The notes under the pieces are model-generated. The model was given only the letters and a program-made list of their open reading frames with translations, was not told the origin of the DNA and ran no database searches. The position numbers were made by a program, and so were the translations under genes. From positions 1 to 42,089 of IMG/VR virus record IMGVR_UViG_3300030117_002482: DNA of 42,089 bases; one strand, 5' to 3'. Positions 24,454-29,730 of this stretch are shown here, one piece after another; positions within the stretch are counted from its first letter, which is position 1; every line of letters starts with the position of its first letter. The stretch comes from a virus.

Positions 24454-24672
24454 TTATTTATTACAATTATTAAATGTTACTGATTTTTCCATTTCTTCAT
24501 TCATTTCAGCTAAACTCTTTTCAACTCTGTATATTGCTTCATTTACAGAACGTAGCTTCATTTCTCTATCTCGTATTCGTTTGTGTAATTCACTATGATT
24601 TTTGTGAATAACAAAGCTAGTTACACAAGATGAAATAATAGTCGCAGTAATTAAAGTTATTATATTAATCAT
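24454..24672 (-). CDS. Small membrane-anchored coiled-coil protein
   Basis: A 72-residue protein with an N-terminal membrane segment (INIITLITATIISSCVTSFV) followed by a charged coiled coil (HSELHKRIRDREMKLRSVNE, RVEKSLAEMNEEMEK). It has the layout of small membrane-anchored phage proteins such as exclusion or spanin-like factors, but no family is recognised. Overlaps its upstream neighbour by 8 bp. Confidence 0.6.
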   Translation of the reverse strand: MINIITLITATIISSCVTSFVIHKNHSELHKRIRDREMKLRSVNEAIYRVEKSLAEMNEEMEKSVTFNNCNK

Positions 24673-24835
24673 TGTTATTACCTAAATCACGTAACATATT
24701 TTTTAGTTTTTTATTTTCTTTTTTAAGTTGTTTAATCTTTAAATCCCTACGTTCTACCATACTCTCATACTTTAATTTATCTAGTAACTCTTCCATATAT
24801 GCAGTTTTGTAATTTACTTTAACATTCGGGGTCAT
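24665..24835 (-). CDS. Small coiled-coil protein, unknown
   Basis: A 56-residue protein with a leucine-zipper-like C-terminus (LKIKQLKKENKKLKNMLRDL). AAAGGT lies before the inner ATG at 24835, which fixes the start within a longer frame opening at 24904. It overlaps the neighbouring genes on both sides. Confidence 0.55.
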   Translation of the reverse strand: MTPNVKVNYKTAYMEELLDKLKYESMVERRDLKIKQLKKENKKLKNMLRDLGNNND

Positions 24836-25049
24836 TCTGGATACCTTTCTTTTTAAAGTTGTTCTTTTGATTCCTGTTCTTGTATAGATTTTTTTCTCTA
24901 GCATACATATCTTCTATATCTTGAATACGTTTCAGAATTAAATTAGATTCCTTATCATCATGCAATTCTAAAAACTTCTTACACTTAACTAATAGATGTA
25001 ATAAAGATGTTGATGTTCTACTTCTTAGTATTGTTGGATCTAGTTCCAT
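24819..25049 (-). CDS. Small helical protein, unknown
   Basis: A 76-residue protein starting MELDPTILRSRTSTSLLHLL, then a helical stretch with DKESNLILKRIQDIEDMYAR and a basic end. The start follows AAAGGAAAATAAA; a longer frame begins at 25070 but has no ribosome site. No family recognised. Confidence 0.55.
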   Translation of the reverse strand: MELDPTILRSRTSTSLLHLLVKCKKFLELHDDKESNLILKRIQDIEDMYAREKNLYKNRNQKNNFKKKGIQNDPEC

Positions 25050-25050
25050 T

Positions 25051-25254
25051 TTATTTTCCTTTCTCTTCAAGTTGTAATAGTTTAGCTGATATATAAACAG
25101 ATAAATCTAATGCCTCTTCTAAGGCCTCTTTTACCCAATTACGGCCATCATTTATATCCACTTGATGTCCGTACTCCCTCTTACCTATTTCGAGCCTCTC
25201 GGCTATCCTATCCATTATCTCTTTATTATATCCTTTTCTCATTGGCATTGGCAT
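25051..25254 (-). CDS. MazG-like small protein (putative nucleotide pyrophosphohydrolase fragment)
   Basis: The 67-residue protein has the layout RIAERLEIGKREYGHQVDIN, then WVKEALEEALDLSVYISAKL. The pattern 'G+.+YG.....-......EA.EEALD...Y+' resembles the core of phage dNTP pyrophosphohydrolase/MazG-like proteins with an EEALD acid cluster. It is too short for a full MazG domain, so it may dimerise or have another role. Start set by AAGGAG ahead of ATG at 25254; the longer frame lies within the upstream gene. Confidence 0.55.
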   Translation of the reverse strand: MPMPMRKGYNKEIMDRIAERLEIGKREYGHQVDINDGRNWVKEALEEALDLSVYISAKLLQLEEKGK

Positions 25255-25273
25255 TTTAAACTCCTTAGTTTTA

Positions 25274-25441
25274 TTATTCTTCATCATCCCAAACTAACTC
25301 AATCTTGTAATCACTAGACACTTTCTCTAGAAGAATCCTAGTGTAGTGTCTTTGATCGTAATTCATTTCGTCAATAAATCCCATTGTGAATAAATATTCT
25401 ATGGCATCAAGACATTGTTTTTTAGTTACTTTACTTTTCAT
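25274..25441 (-). CDS. Small unknown protein, 55 residues
   Basis: A 55-residue frame: MKSKVTKKQCLDAIEYLFTM, then FIDEMNYDQRHYTRILLEKV and an acidic end (VWDDEE). AAAGGA precedes the ATG by 8 bp, and it ends 20 bp before the MazG-like start. No family recognised. Confidence 0.65.
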   Translation of the reverse strand: MKSKVTKKQCLDAIEYLFTMGFIDEMNYDQRHYTRILLEKVSSDYKIELVWDDEE

Positions 25442-25453
25442 TTTACTTTCCTT

Positions 25454-25561
25454 TCATTTAGCTACAAAAAAAATAAATCCATTGTAATAGAACCACAGAA
25501 GTGTAGTCCATATCCACAAAGTGATTGTAATTCTGTAAATTAATTTAACTCTCTTCTTCAT
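25454..25561 (-). CDS. Candidate 35-residue membrane peptide
   Basis: A 35-codon frame with a basic N-terminus (MKKRVKLIYR) and a strongly hydrophobic segment (ITITLWIWTTLLWFYYNGFI). It overlaps the end of the upstream gene by 17 bp in another frame, so coupled translation is possible, but there is no ribosome site. It fills an otherwise empty gap. Low support. Confidence 0.4.
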   Translation of the reverse strand: MKKRVKLIYRITITLWIWTTLLWFYYNGFIFFVAK

Positions 25562-25742
25562 TTAGTTTATGTGAGTTATAAAACTCAAGTACTGCATCAT
25601 ACTCACTTTCTAAATCTTTAAGTTTTGGGTACGCTTTTTCTAGTATGTAAATTATCTCTTCTATTGGTGTATCACAATCGTGATAAATCCACCTAGCTAC
25701 ATTACTACACATCTCTTGTTTACTCACATCTTGTTTTTTCAT
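25545..25742 (-). CDS. Small protein, paralogue of the 26862 gene
   Basis: A 65-residue acidic helical protein. It shares with the 26862-27047 protein the pattern (V/I)A.WI...(T/P)...EII..LEKA....(5-10)...E-EY..VL: here NVARWIYHDCDTPIEEII, LEKAYPKL, LESEYDAVLEF. The two are likely duplicated copies. AAGGAGAGTAAGTAG precedes the ATG. Function unknown. Confidence 0.65.
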   Translation of the reverse strand: MKKQDVSKQEMCSNVARWIYHDCDTPIEEIIYILEKAYPKLKDLESEYDAVLEFYNSHKLNEEES

Positions 25743-26018
25743 CTACTTACTCTCCTTATCTTTTATTAAATTCATTATAAACTCTTCACCTTTTTTAGTT
25801 TCTATGTACCCTCTAGTGTATATTACTTCTGTTTCTGATCTATCTTCGTTAGTGTGGCTTCCATAAGTTTCAAAATCCTCCACTATAATATCTTTTTTAC
25901 CTTTTACAATGCTATCAAACTCTTCGTTATCAATACATTGTTCAGCTTTAAAAAATACACCATCAAACTTTTTATTATCCTCTGTTGAATAAACATTATA
26001 TTCTACTGCATACCTCAT
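25743..26018 (-). CDS. Unknown protein under the structured leader
   Basis: A 91-residue acidic protein beginning MRYAVEYNVYSTEDNKKFDG, with VIYTRGYIETKKGEEFIMN near the end. No family recognised. Its ribosome site (AAAGGAG) follows the 3' side of the long RNA stem at 26047-26179, so its expression may be governed by that structure. Confidence 0.65.
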   Translation of the reverse strand: MRYAVEYNVYSTEDNKKFDGVFFKAEQCIDNEEFDSIVKGKKDIIVEDFETYGSHTNEDRSETEVIYTRGYIETKKGEEFIMNLIKDKESK

Positions 26019-26046
26019 TACTTACTCTCCTTTGTTTTTGTAAATT

Positions 26047-26184
26047 AAATAGATTATAGAACATACTTTGTTTATACCTTCTGGCGTAGCCTTCATCAGT
26101 AACCTCGGTGTGTTCCGAGAGACCTTAGATTTTACAGCACCACCCAAAAAATCTAAAATCAATGTTCTATAACCTATTTGTTTC
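26047..26184 (-). ncRNA. Candidate structured RNA / leader, about 140 nt
   Basis: Minus-strand RNA forms an 18-bp closing helix (26179-26162 with 26064-26047, one G-U). Inside are a 13-bp hairpin (26160-26148 with 26133-26121, two U-G pairs, 14-nt loop) and, abutting it, a 6-bp hairpin (26120-26115 with 26108-26103). Then comes a 38-nt strand with a GGC-UAC-GCC mini hairpin. All wobbles pair only in this strand. A GGAACA/TATATA promoter predicts a start near 26184, right at the helix. A 54-codon frame (26022-26186) overlaps it, but has no ribosome site, would be leaderless, and uses codons rare here. The region is richer in G and C than its neighbours. Confidence 0.55.
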
Positions 26185-26190
26185 ATTACT

Positions 26191-26220
26191 TATATAACTC
26201 TCTAGTTATTATTTTGTTCC
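26191..26220 (-). promoter_or_regulatory. Early promoter-like site driving the structured RNA (GGAACA / TATATA)
   Basis: Minus strand: GGAACA at 26220-26215, 18-bp spacer, TATATA at 26196-26191, directly after the stop of the 26226 gene. It predicts a start near 26184, just before the 18-bp helix. Confidence 0.55.
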
Positions 26221-26225
26221 AATAT

Positions 26226-26531
26226 TTATTTTTCTGGTTCACAAGGCTCTTCATTATCGGAATACCATTCCACATAATCACAATCTAAACAATGTCTATA
26301 ACCACTAAGAATACCACTATCCTTATCCTCTGCTACCTCTTCCATTTGAGTATGGTTGCAATCTTCTAAAATAACTAAAGAGTTTTTATACATACCTTTT
26401 AAAACGCCAATACAATCTAGTAATACATCAGCTTCCATTAATGAATCAACTTCTTGAAAGTTTTTATGTATTTTAGTTTTTACTAACTCACCACTATGAT
26501 GATTGTAAAAGAATGTTATTGCTTTTTTCAT
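26226..26531 (-). CDS. Unknown protein with C-terminal Cys/His pattern
   Basis: A 101-residue protein beginning MKKAITFFYNHHSGELVKTK, then FQEVDSLMEADVLLDCIGVL, and ending with CLDCDYVEWYSDNEEPCEPE (a Cys-x2-Cys plus later Cys, possible metal site). The start is the inner ATG after TGGAGAATAAA, which fits the ribosome site; the longer frame begins 12 bp upstream. No family recognised. Confidence 0.65.
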   Translation of the reverse strand: MKKAITFFYNHHSGELVKTKIHKNFQEVDSLMEADVLLDCIGVLKGMYKNSLVILEDCNHTQMEEVAEDKDSGILSGYRHCLDCDYVEWYSDNEEPCEPEK

Positions 26532-26532
26532 T

Positions 26533-26817
26533 TTATTCTCCATAACAATAATTATTATTTATTCGCAAACTTTCAATAAGAATATCAAAACTATTATATT
26601 CCTCATGGTTTATAACATAACAGGAGGAATCCTTTTTTAACTTCTCACAAACTTCTCTATATGATTTAGCTTTATAATTTTGTGATACTAAACTATTTAT
26701 ATAATCTGTGGCACATCTATAAGCAAGTTTCTTACTTGAAAAGACACCAACAATATTAGACCCTTCATCATCGTCAGTAAGACTTACTATGTGCATTTTT
26801 TTATGATTTATTTTCAT
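26533..26817 (-). CDS. Unknown small protein
   Basis: A 94-residue protein starting MKINHKKMHIVSLTDDDEGS and containing NIVGVFSSKKLAYRCATDYI and SFDILIESLRINNNYCYGE. The frame can be opened to 26859, but that ATG lies on the -10 of the promoter at 26848-26877; TGGAGAATAAA before this ATG marks the start. No family recognised. Confidence 0.65.
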   Translation of the reverse strand: MKINHKKMHIVSLTDDDEGSNIVGVFSSKKLAYRCATDYINSLVSQNYKAKSYREVCEKLKKDSSCYVINHEEYNSFDILIESLRINNNYCYGE

Positions 26818-26820
26818 TTT

Positions 26821-26885
26821 ATTCTCCATTTGTTTTTTGTTTATACTATTATAACTCACTACTATTTATTTTGTTCCAACTTATT
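26821..26885 (-). repeat. 65-bp promoter-leader repeat, copy 1
   Basis: Matches 27051-27115 at 60 of 65 bases. The unit spans the ribosome site (TGGAGAAT), the poly-A/T spacer, the TATAAT box and the GGAACA box. The two copies are 230 bp apart and each precedes a gene on the minus strand. Confidence 0.85.
26848..26877 (-). promoter_or_regulatory. Early promoter-like site (GGAACA / TATAAT)
   Basis: Minus strand: GGAACA at 26877-26872, 18-bp spacer, perfect TATAAT at 26853-26848. The GGAACA lies inside the last codons of the 26862 gene (it encodes part of KLEQNK). Confidence 0.65.
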
Positions 26886-27047
26886 TACATTCAAAACATC
26901 TTCATATTCTTTTTCTATCTGAGTTTTCTCTTCATCTGGAAACCCATACCAATCGTCTGCTTTTTCAAGTAAATCAATAATTTCTTGTGTCGGATTATAA
27001 GATTTATTTATTATCCATTCTGCAATTTTTTGATATTTTTTACGCAT
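26862..27047 (-). CDS. Small protein, paralogue of the 25545 gene
   Basis: A 61-residue protein, MRKKYQKIAEWIINKSYNPT, then EIIDLLEKADDWYGF and IEKEYEDVLN. It shares the AxWI...EII..LEKA...E-EY..VL pattern with the 25545-25742 protein. The start is the inner ATG after TGGAGAATATA; the longer frame would begin inside the promoter. Unknown function. Confidence 0.65.
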   Translation of the reverse strand: MRKKYQKIAEWIINKSYNPTQEIIDLLEKADDWYGFPDEEKTQIEKEYEDVLNVNKLEQNK

Positions 27048-27050
27048 TAT

Positions 27051-27115
27051 ATTCTCCATTTGTTTTTTGTTTATATTATTATAACTCATTACTATTTAAA
27101 TTGTTCCAATTTATT
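27051..27115 (-). repeat. 65-bp promoter-leader repeat, copy 2
   Basis: Matches 26821-26885 at 60 of 65 bases, with differences at the spacer of the promoter and one within the poly-T run. It carries GGAACA (27107-27102) and TATAAT (27083-27078). Confidence 0.85.
27078..27107 (-). promoter_or_regulatory. Early promoter-like site (GGAACA / TATAAT)
   Basis: Minus strand: GGAACA at 27107-27102, 18-bp spacer, perfect TATAAT at 27083-27078, right after the stop of the 27114 gene. Confidence 0.65.
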
Positions 27116-27464
27116 ACATATAAATTTTACTTTTATCCTTCAAATTAATATATTCAGCATTTATTTTATTTCCATCGTGTTCTTTAATTGCCTCTTGCCT
27201 ATCTTCCCATATATGTTCAGCTACCTCATAGAAATTAACCTCTTTTATAGAACTATTTACCATATCAGAAATAAACCCACTATTTAATTGGCTTATATCA
27301 GCCCATTCACAAGCTAACTCTTCTAGCTTTTTACTTAACTCATATTCATCTTCAGAATTAAATGCTAGTTCCAGAACTTGGCTATAATCCTCCTCTTCAT
27401 TTGTTATCCACAAATTAAAATTCCAAGTTTCAAAATTTGTCCATCCATTATATTTTTTACTCAT
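27114..27464 (-). CDS. DUF7249-like protein (WTN-ETWN family)
   Basis: The 116-residue protein begins with YNGWTNFETWNFNLWITNEE, a signature I know from a widespread family of small proteins in phages, plasmids and cyanobacteria (DUF7249-type, by memory), followed by a helical middle (YELSKKLEELACEWADI) and NSSIKEVNFYEVAEHIW. The function of the family is unknown. AAGGAGATAAA precedes the ATG. Confidence 0.75.
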   Translation of the reverse strand: MSKKYNGWTNFETWNFNLWITNEEEDYSQVLELAFNSEDEYELSKKLEELACEWADISQLNSGFISDMVNSSIKEVNFYEVAEHIWEDRQEAIKEHDGNKINAEYINLKDKSKIYM

Positions 27465-27486
27465 TTTTTTTATCTCCTTATATGAT

Positions 27487-27795
27487 TTAAACAGATTCTA
27501 CAATATTGATACCATCATTAGATAGCTTGTTCTGTATAGATTCCACAATAAAATCATGGTATACATCTCCTCTCCAAGAATTATGGAAGAATCGTGTATC
27601 TTCTTTATCTTTCAGAATATCTAAATCTAATATTGCAGTCCTCACGTTATCTCCTTTTATTACAAAACCCTCTTTGTCATACTCTGGAAAGTGTGTAAAT
27701 ACCTTCCGACTAGAATCTTCATCTTTTAAGATTCCTGTATAGAATCCTTCGCCACTTACACCATTTCTATGATAATCTAATTGTATTATTTCCAT
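27487..27795 (-). CDS. Widespread small phage protein (HRNGVSGEGF family)
   Basis: A 102-residue protein starting MEIIQLDYHRNGVSGEGFYT. The 'DYHRNGVSGEGF' block is one I recognise from many small phage and bacterial proteins of unknown function. The rest includes NVRTAILDLDILKDKEDTRF and WRGDVYHDFIVESIQNKL. AAGGAGAAAATAAC precedes the ATG, and a GGAACA/TATAAT pair lies upstream. Confidence 0.75.
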   Translation of the reverse strand: MEIIQLDYHRNGVSGEGFYTGILKDEDSSRKVFTHFPEYDKEGFVIKGDNVRTAILDLDILKDKEDTRFFHNSWRGDVYHDFIVESIQNKLSNDGINIVESV

Positions 27796-27816
27796 TGTTA
27801 TTTTCTCCTTGTTTTT

Positions 27817-27847
27817 ATTATATACTACTAACTAATTAAAATGTTCC
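27817..27847 (-). promoter_or_regulatory. Early promoter-like site (GGAACA / TATAAT)
   Basis: Minus strand: GGAACA at 27847-27842, 19-bp spacer, TATAAT at 27822-27817 (a TATATA at 17 bp is an alternative). It follows the stop of the 27856 gene. Confidence 0.55.
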
Positions 27848-27855
27848 AATCTTTT

Positions 27856-28059
27856 TTAAAAAGATTCTAAATAAATTGTTTCCTCTGCTAATTCTCGTAA
27901 TCCTTCTTCGGTCATATAACCTTCTTTATCTCTGTAAATTTCTGCATACTCAGAACTAAATCTAAATTCCTTATTGTTTATAGATATTACTGTATCTAGT
28001 GTCCCATCATCAATTAACTCAATTTCATATCTCTCTTTATCTCCATAATCTATTATCAT
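27856..28059 (-). CDS. Small unknown protein (GTLDTV family)
   Basis: A 67-residue protein with YEIELIDDGTLDTVISINNK, FRFSSEYAEIYRDKEGYMTE and a helical end. The 'DGTLDTV+.+....RF..EYA..YRD..G' pattern is familiar from small phage and bacterial proteins. Function unknown. AAAAGGAGTTACAGAA precedes the ATG, whose ATGA overlaps the stop of a tiny upstream frame. Confidence 0.7.
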   Translation of the reverse strand: MIIDYGDKERYEIELIDDGTLDTVISINNKEFRFSSEYAEIYRDKEGYMTEEGLRELAEETIYLESF

Positions 28060-28124
28060 TTCTGTAACTCCTTTTTATTTTTATAATTCATAATATATTT
28101 GTAGGTCTCTTCTTTTATATTCAT
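28056..28124 (-). CDS. Candidate 22-residue coupled peptide
   Basis: A 22-codon frame (MNIKEETYKYIMNYKNKKEL, then QK) linked by TAATG to the upstream stop and by ATGA to the downstream start. Both junctions are typical of coupled genes in this genome, but there is no ribosome site and no family. Could also be a mere coupling spacer. Confidence 0.3.
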   Translation of the reverse strand: MNIKEETYKYIMNYKNKKELQK

Positions 28125-28312
28125 TAATAGCACTTTCCTTTCTCAATATAAGGTATCTGCTTTAATACTTCTTTTATTGTGCCCTCGTGTATAGTTCCAC
28201 ACCCTGCCCAATTATAACCATCCTTTAAATAAAGCCAGTATCCATCTATATTTTTTTCATACGATTCTAGTCTTCTATCCTTTTTTATTATCCTATTTAA
28301 TGCCTTACTCAT
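28124..28312 (-). CDS. Small unknown protein (DGYW-L family)
   Basis: A 62-residue protein with YEKNIDGYWLYLKDGYNWAG then CGTIHEGTIKEVLKQI. The 'DGYW+YL..GY.......IHE.T..E+++.+' pattern is widespread in small phage and plasmid proteins. Function unknown. AAAGGAG precedes the ATG and a hairpin (28323-28347) stands just upstream. Confidence 0.7.
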   Translation of the reverse strand: MSKALNRIIKKDRRLESYEKNIDGYWLYLKDGYNWAGCGTIHEGTIKEVLKQIPYIEKGKCY

Positions 28313-28322
28313 TTTTTCTCCT

Positions 28323-28347
28323 TTGGGGATGCATTACACATCCCCAA
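28323..28347 (-). promoter_or_regulatory. Hairpin directly before a ribosome site
   Basis: Perfect 9-bp stem TTGGGGATG (28323-28331)/CATCCCCAA (28339-28347), 7-nt loop. On the minus strand the last stem bases run straight into AAAGGAG and the ATG at 28312. No T-run follows, so it is not a standard terminator. Confidence 0.55.
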
Positions 28348-28360
28348 TTAATTATATAAT

Positions 28361-28555
28361 TTAGTTTACCTTCTGTACTTCATAGCCATATTCAGAACCT
28401 ACATAATTTATATGCTTTGATGTAGTAACAGACCACCAGCCCAAAGGTTTAATAGTTCTGTTAGTGTGGTCTATCTCTGCTACTTTTGTATTATAGCTAA
28501 ATACATGATTGTCTGTGGCTCTTAGATTTTGTTTATATCTTGAAAATTGTCTCAT
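28361..28555 (-). CDS. Small unknown protein (GWWSxTTSKH family)
   Basis: A 64-residue protein with FSYNTKVAEIDHTNRTIKPL then GWWSVTTSKHINYV. The 'SY.T.VA.ID......P.GWWS.TTSKHINY+' signature is known from many small phage and bacterial proteins with no assigned role. AAAGGAG precedes the ATG, with a GGAACT/TATAGT pair upstream. Confidence 0.75.
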   Translation of the reverse strand: MRQFSRYKQNLRATDNHVFSYNTKVAEIDHTNRTIKPLGWWSVTTSKHINYVGSEYGYEVQKVN

Positions 28556-28587
28556 TGTTTTTTCTCCTTTTCTTTATTGTTTCTACT

Positions 28588-28617
28588 ACTATAACTTGCT
28601 AAACCTAAAAAAGTTCC
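28588..28617 (-). promoter_or_regulatory. Early promoter-like site (GGAACT / TATAGT)
   Basis: Minus strand: GGAACT at 28617-28612, 18-bp spacer, TATAGT at 28593-28588, ahead of the 28555 gene. Confidence 0.55.
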
Positions 28618-28636
28618 ATAAAATATTCAAGTTTTT

Positions 28637-28819
28637 TTATGAACCTATTTCTTTTAACTCTATCTCTTTTAACATTTCTTTTAATCTATCCATTGTTGGA
28701 CATTCTTCTAACCCATATTGAATATCTAATAATTTCACATATAGATTAATTCTCCTTACTAGGCTTGACCTTACAAGTACACTATCTTTTGGATGTATGG
28801 TATTTTTTATATTCTTCAT
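28637..28819 (-). CDS. Small helical protein, unknown
   Basis: A 60-residue protein, MKNIKNTIHPKDSVLVRSSL, then helices (RRINLYVKLLDIQYGLEECP, RLKEMLKEIELKEIG). AGGAGAAAAA before this ATG sets the start; the longer frame would begin in the promoter region. First gene of a minus-strand transcript. No family recognised. Confidence 0.6.
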   Translation of the reverse strand: MKNIKNTIHPKDSVLVRSSLVRRINLYVKLLDIQYGLEECPTMDRLKEMLKEIELKEIGS

Positions 28820-28853
28820 TTTTTCTCCTATTTGATTAATTTGTTTCATACCC

Positions 28854-28882
28854 TATATACTATATAAACAAAAAAAAGTTCC
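28854..28882 (-). promoter_or_regulatory. Early promoter-like site (GGAACT / TATATA)
   Basis: Minus strand: GGAACT at 28882-28877, 17-bp spacer, TATATA at 28859-28854. First promoter of the second early transcription unit, just past the origin-candidate region. Confidence 0.5.
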
Positions 28883-29071
28883 CAATTATTTTAAATTATT
28901 TTTATTAGTGTGTGTTTGTGTGTGTGCCCTCCTTATATAATATAATATTATTATTAAAGCTGATAGAGTTTGTCATACTCATTGGCTCATATAATACGCT
29001 TAAATCACAGAACTCGACACTAGCCACATAATACTATCAGATTACAGAAATCGCCACGTATTACGTAAATT

Positions 29072-29200
29072 CTACCTACGTGCACAATCTACTTTAAATA
29101 CAGGATCTACGTACGTGCACATAATCTAATAAAACTACCTACGTGCGTGCACATTTCAAAATAATACTACTTACGTGCACATCTACTTACGTGCACAACC
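29072..29200. repeat. Iteron-like array, five copies of CTAC-N-TACGTGCACA
   Basis: Copies begin at 29072 (CTACCTACGTGCACA), 29107 (CTACGTACGTGCACA), 29135 (CTACCTACGTGCGTGCACA, 4-bp insertion), 29167 (CTACTTACGTGCACA) and 29183 (CTACTTACGTGCACA). All face the same way, spaced 35, 28, 32 and 16 bp. The core GTGCAC is itself a palindrome. Direct repeats of this kind bind replication or partition proteins in phages and plasmids. Confidence 0.8.
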
Positions 29201-29220
29201 TATTAAAAAATATATAAATT

Positions 29221-29253
29221 AAAAAACCTGAGCAGTTTATAGTCATGCTCAGG
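29221..29253 (-). terminator. Rho-independent terminator, minus strand
   Basis: Perfect 8-bp stem CCTGAGCA (29227-29234)/TGCTCAGG (29246-29253), 11-nt loop. On the minus strand it is followed by TTTTTT (29226-29221). It lies 19 bp past the stop of the 29273 gene and separates the first early unit from the origin-candidate region. Confidence 0.85.
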
Positions 29254-29272
29254 ACTTTGCTTACTCAGGGAA

Positions 29273-29680
29273 TCAAATCGGTTTTTTTAGATAATCTTCT
29301 AAATAGTGTATTTTGTTCTGATTCCTTGATTTAGCTTTTTTAGTTCTAATAGATACATAAAATCTATTTTTTGTTTTGTCTATTGGTATATATGCTATCT
29401 TATTATTAAACCTTTCACTAACTACAGCTAAATAGTCAGCCTTAGGGTTCTTATCTTCTATAATTACAGTTGATTTTGTAGCATCCTTTGATTCTGTAAC
29501 GTCTCTATATTTAACCTGAATGCTAATATATGGACTATTTTTTATTAAATAGTCTTTTATTACTAAGTCAATGCCAAATACATCAAACTCAGCTTTATAA
29601 ACTGAATAATTACTAGCAATAAGATCGTTAATAACAAGATTTTCAGCAATACCGCCTTTAATTTGAGAGGATATTCCCAT
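29273..29680 (-). CDS. PD-(D/E)xK nuclease-like protein (PDDEXK_5-like)
   Basis: The 135-residue protein has the small-nuclease pattern: KGGIAENLVINDLIASNY with Glu13, GIDLVIKD with Asp38, and Gln55-x-Lys57 in ISIQVKYRD. The order E - x(~25) - D - x(~17) - QxK matches PDDEXK_5-type nucleases (I-SspI type homing enzymes share this fold). It may be a resolvase or genome-defence nuclease. AGGAG precedes the ATG, with a GC-rich hairpin just upstream. Confidence 0.7.
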   Translation of the reverse strand: MGISSQIKGGIAENLVINDLIASNYSVYKAEFDVFGIDLVIKDYLIKNSPYISIQVKYRDVTESKDATKSTVIIEDKNPKADYLAVVSERFNNKIAYIPIDKTKNRFYVSIRTKKAKSRNQNKIHYLEDYLKKPI

Positions 29681-29695
29681 TTTATTATCTCCTAA

Positions 29696-29715
29696 GGGGG
29701 GCCTTACGGCCCCCC
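29696..29715 (-). promoter_or_regulatory. Strong GC-rich hairpin between two early genes
   Basis: Perfect 8-bp stem GGGGGGCC (29696-29703)/GGCCCCCC (29708-29715), 4-nt loop. On the plus strand it is followed by TCTTTTTT, a classical terminator shape, but no plus-strand gene is nearby. On the minus strand it runs straight into TTAGGAG and the ATG at 29680. It may terminate antisense RNA, or protect and process the minus mRNA. Confidence 0.7.
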
Positions 29716-29730
29716 TCTTTTTTGTTATTG

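Larger units (their letters stand above)
28820..29272. other. Noncoding origin-candidate region
   Basis: About 450 bp without a convincing gene. It holds the promoter at 28854-28882, a TG-rich tract (28908-28926), an AT-rich block (28932-28960), two ACAGAA-TCG-CAC-like 14-mers (29007 and 29044), five iteron-like repeats (29072-29200) and a terminator hairpin (29221-29253). AT-rich tract plus direct iterons is what phage and plasmid origins look like; the genome has no polymerase, so a host-replication origin here is plausible. Confidence 0.5.

Noticed and set aside
26065-26120. Hammerhead ribozyme, because CTGATGA and GAAGG occur in order around a small stem on the minus strand.
   Set aside because: Position 15.1 would be G not A, the stem II base pair is A-A, and no partner for stem I or a matching NUH cleavage site could be placed. 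The core rules are not met.
26022-26186. A 54-codon protein-coding frame covering the structured RNA.
   Set aside because: Not listed as a gene: no ribosome site, its ATG is only 5 bp from the -10 box, and it uses codons rare in this genome. The RNA stems explain the sequence better. It is kept as an alternative inside the RNA entry.
29696-29715. Terminator of the DUF932 gene on the minus strand.
   Set aside because: On the minus strand the T-run is missing and the stem runs into the next ribosome site. The T-run is on the plus strand, where no gene ends. It is listed as a regulatory hairpin.
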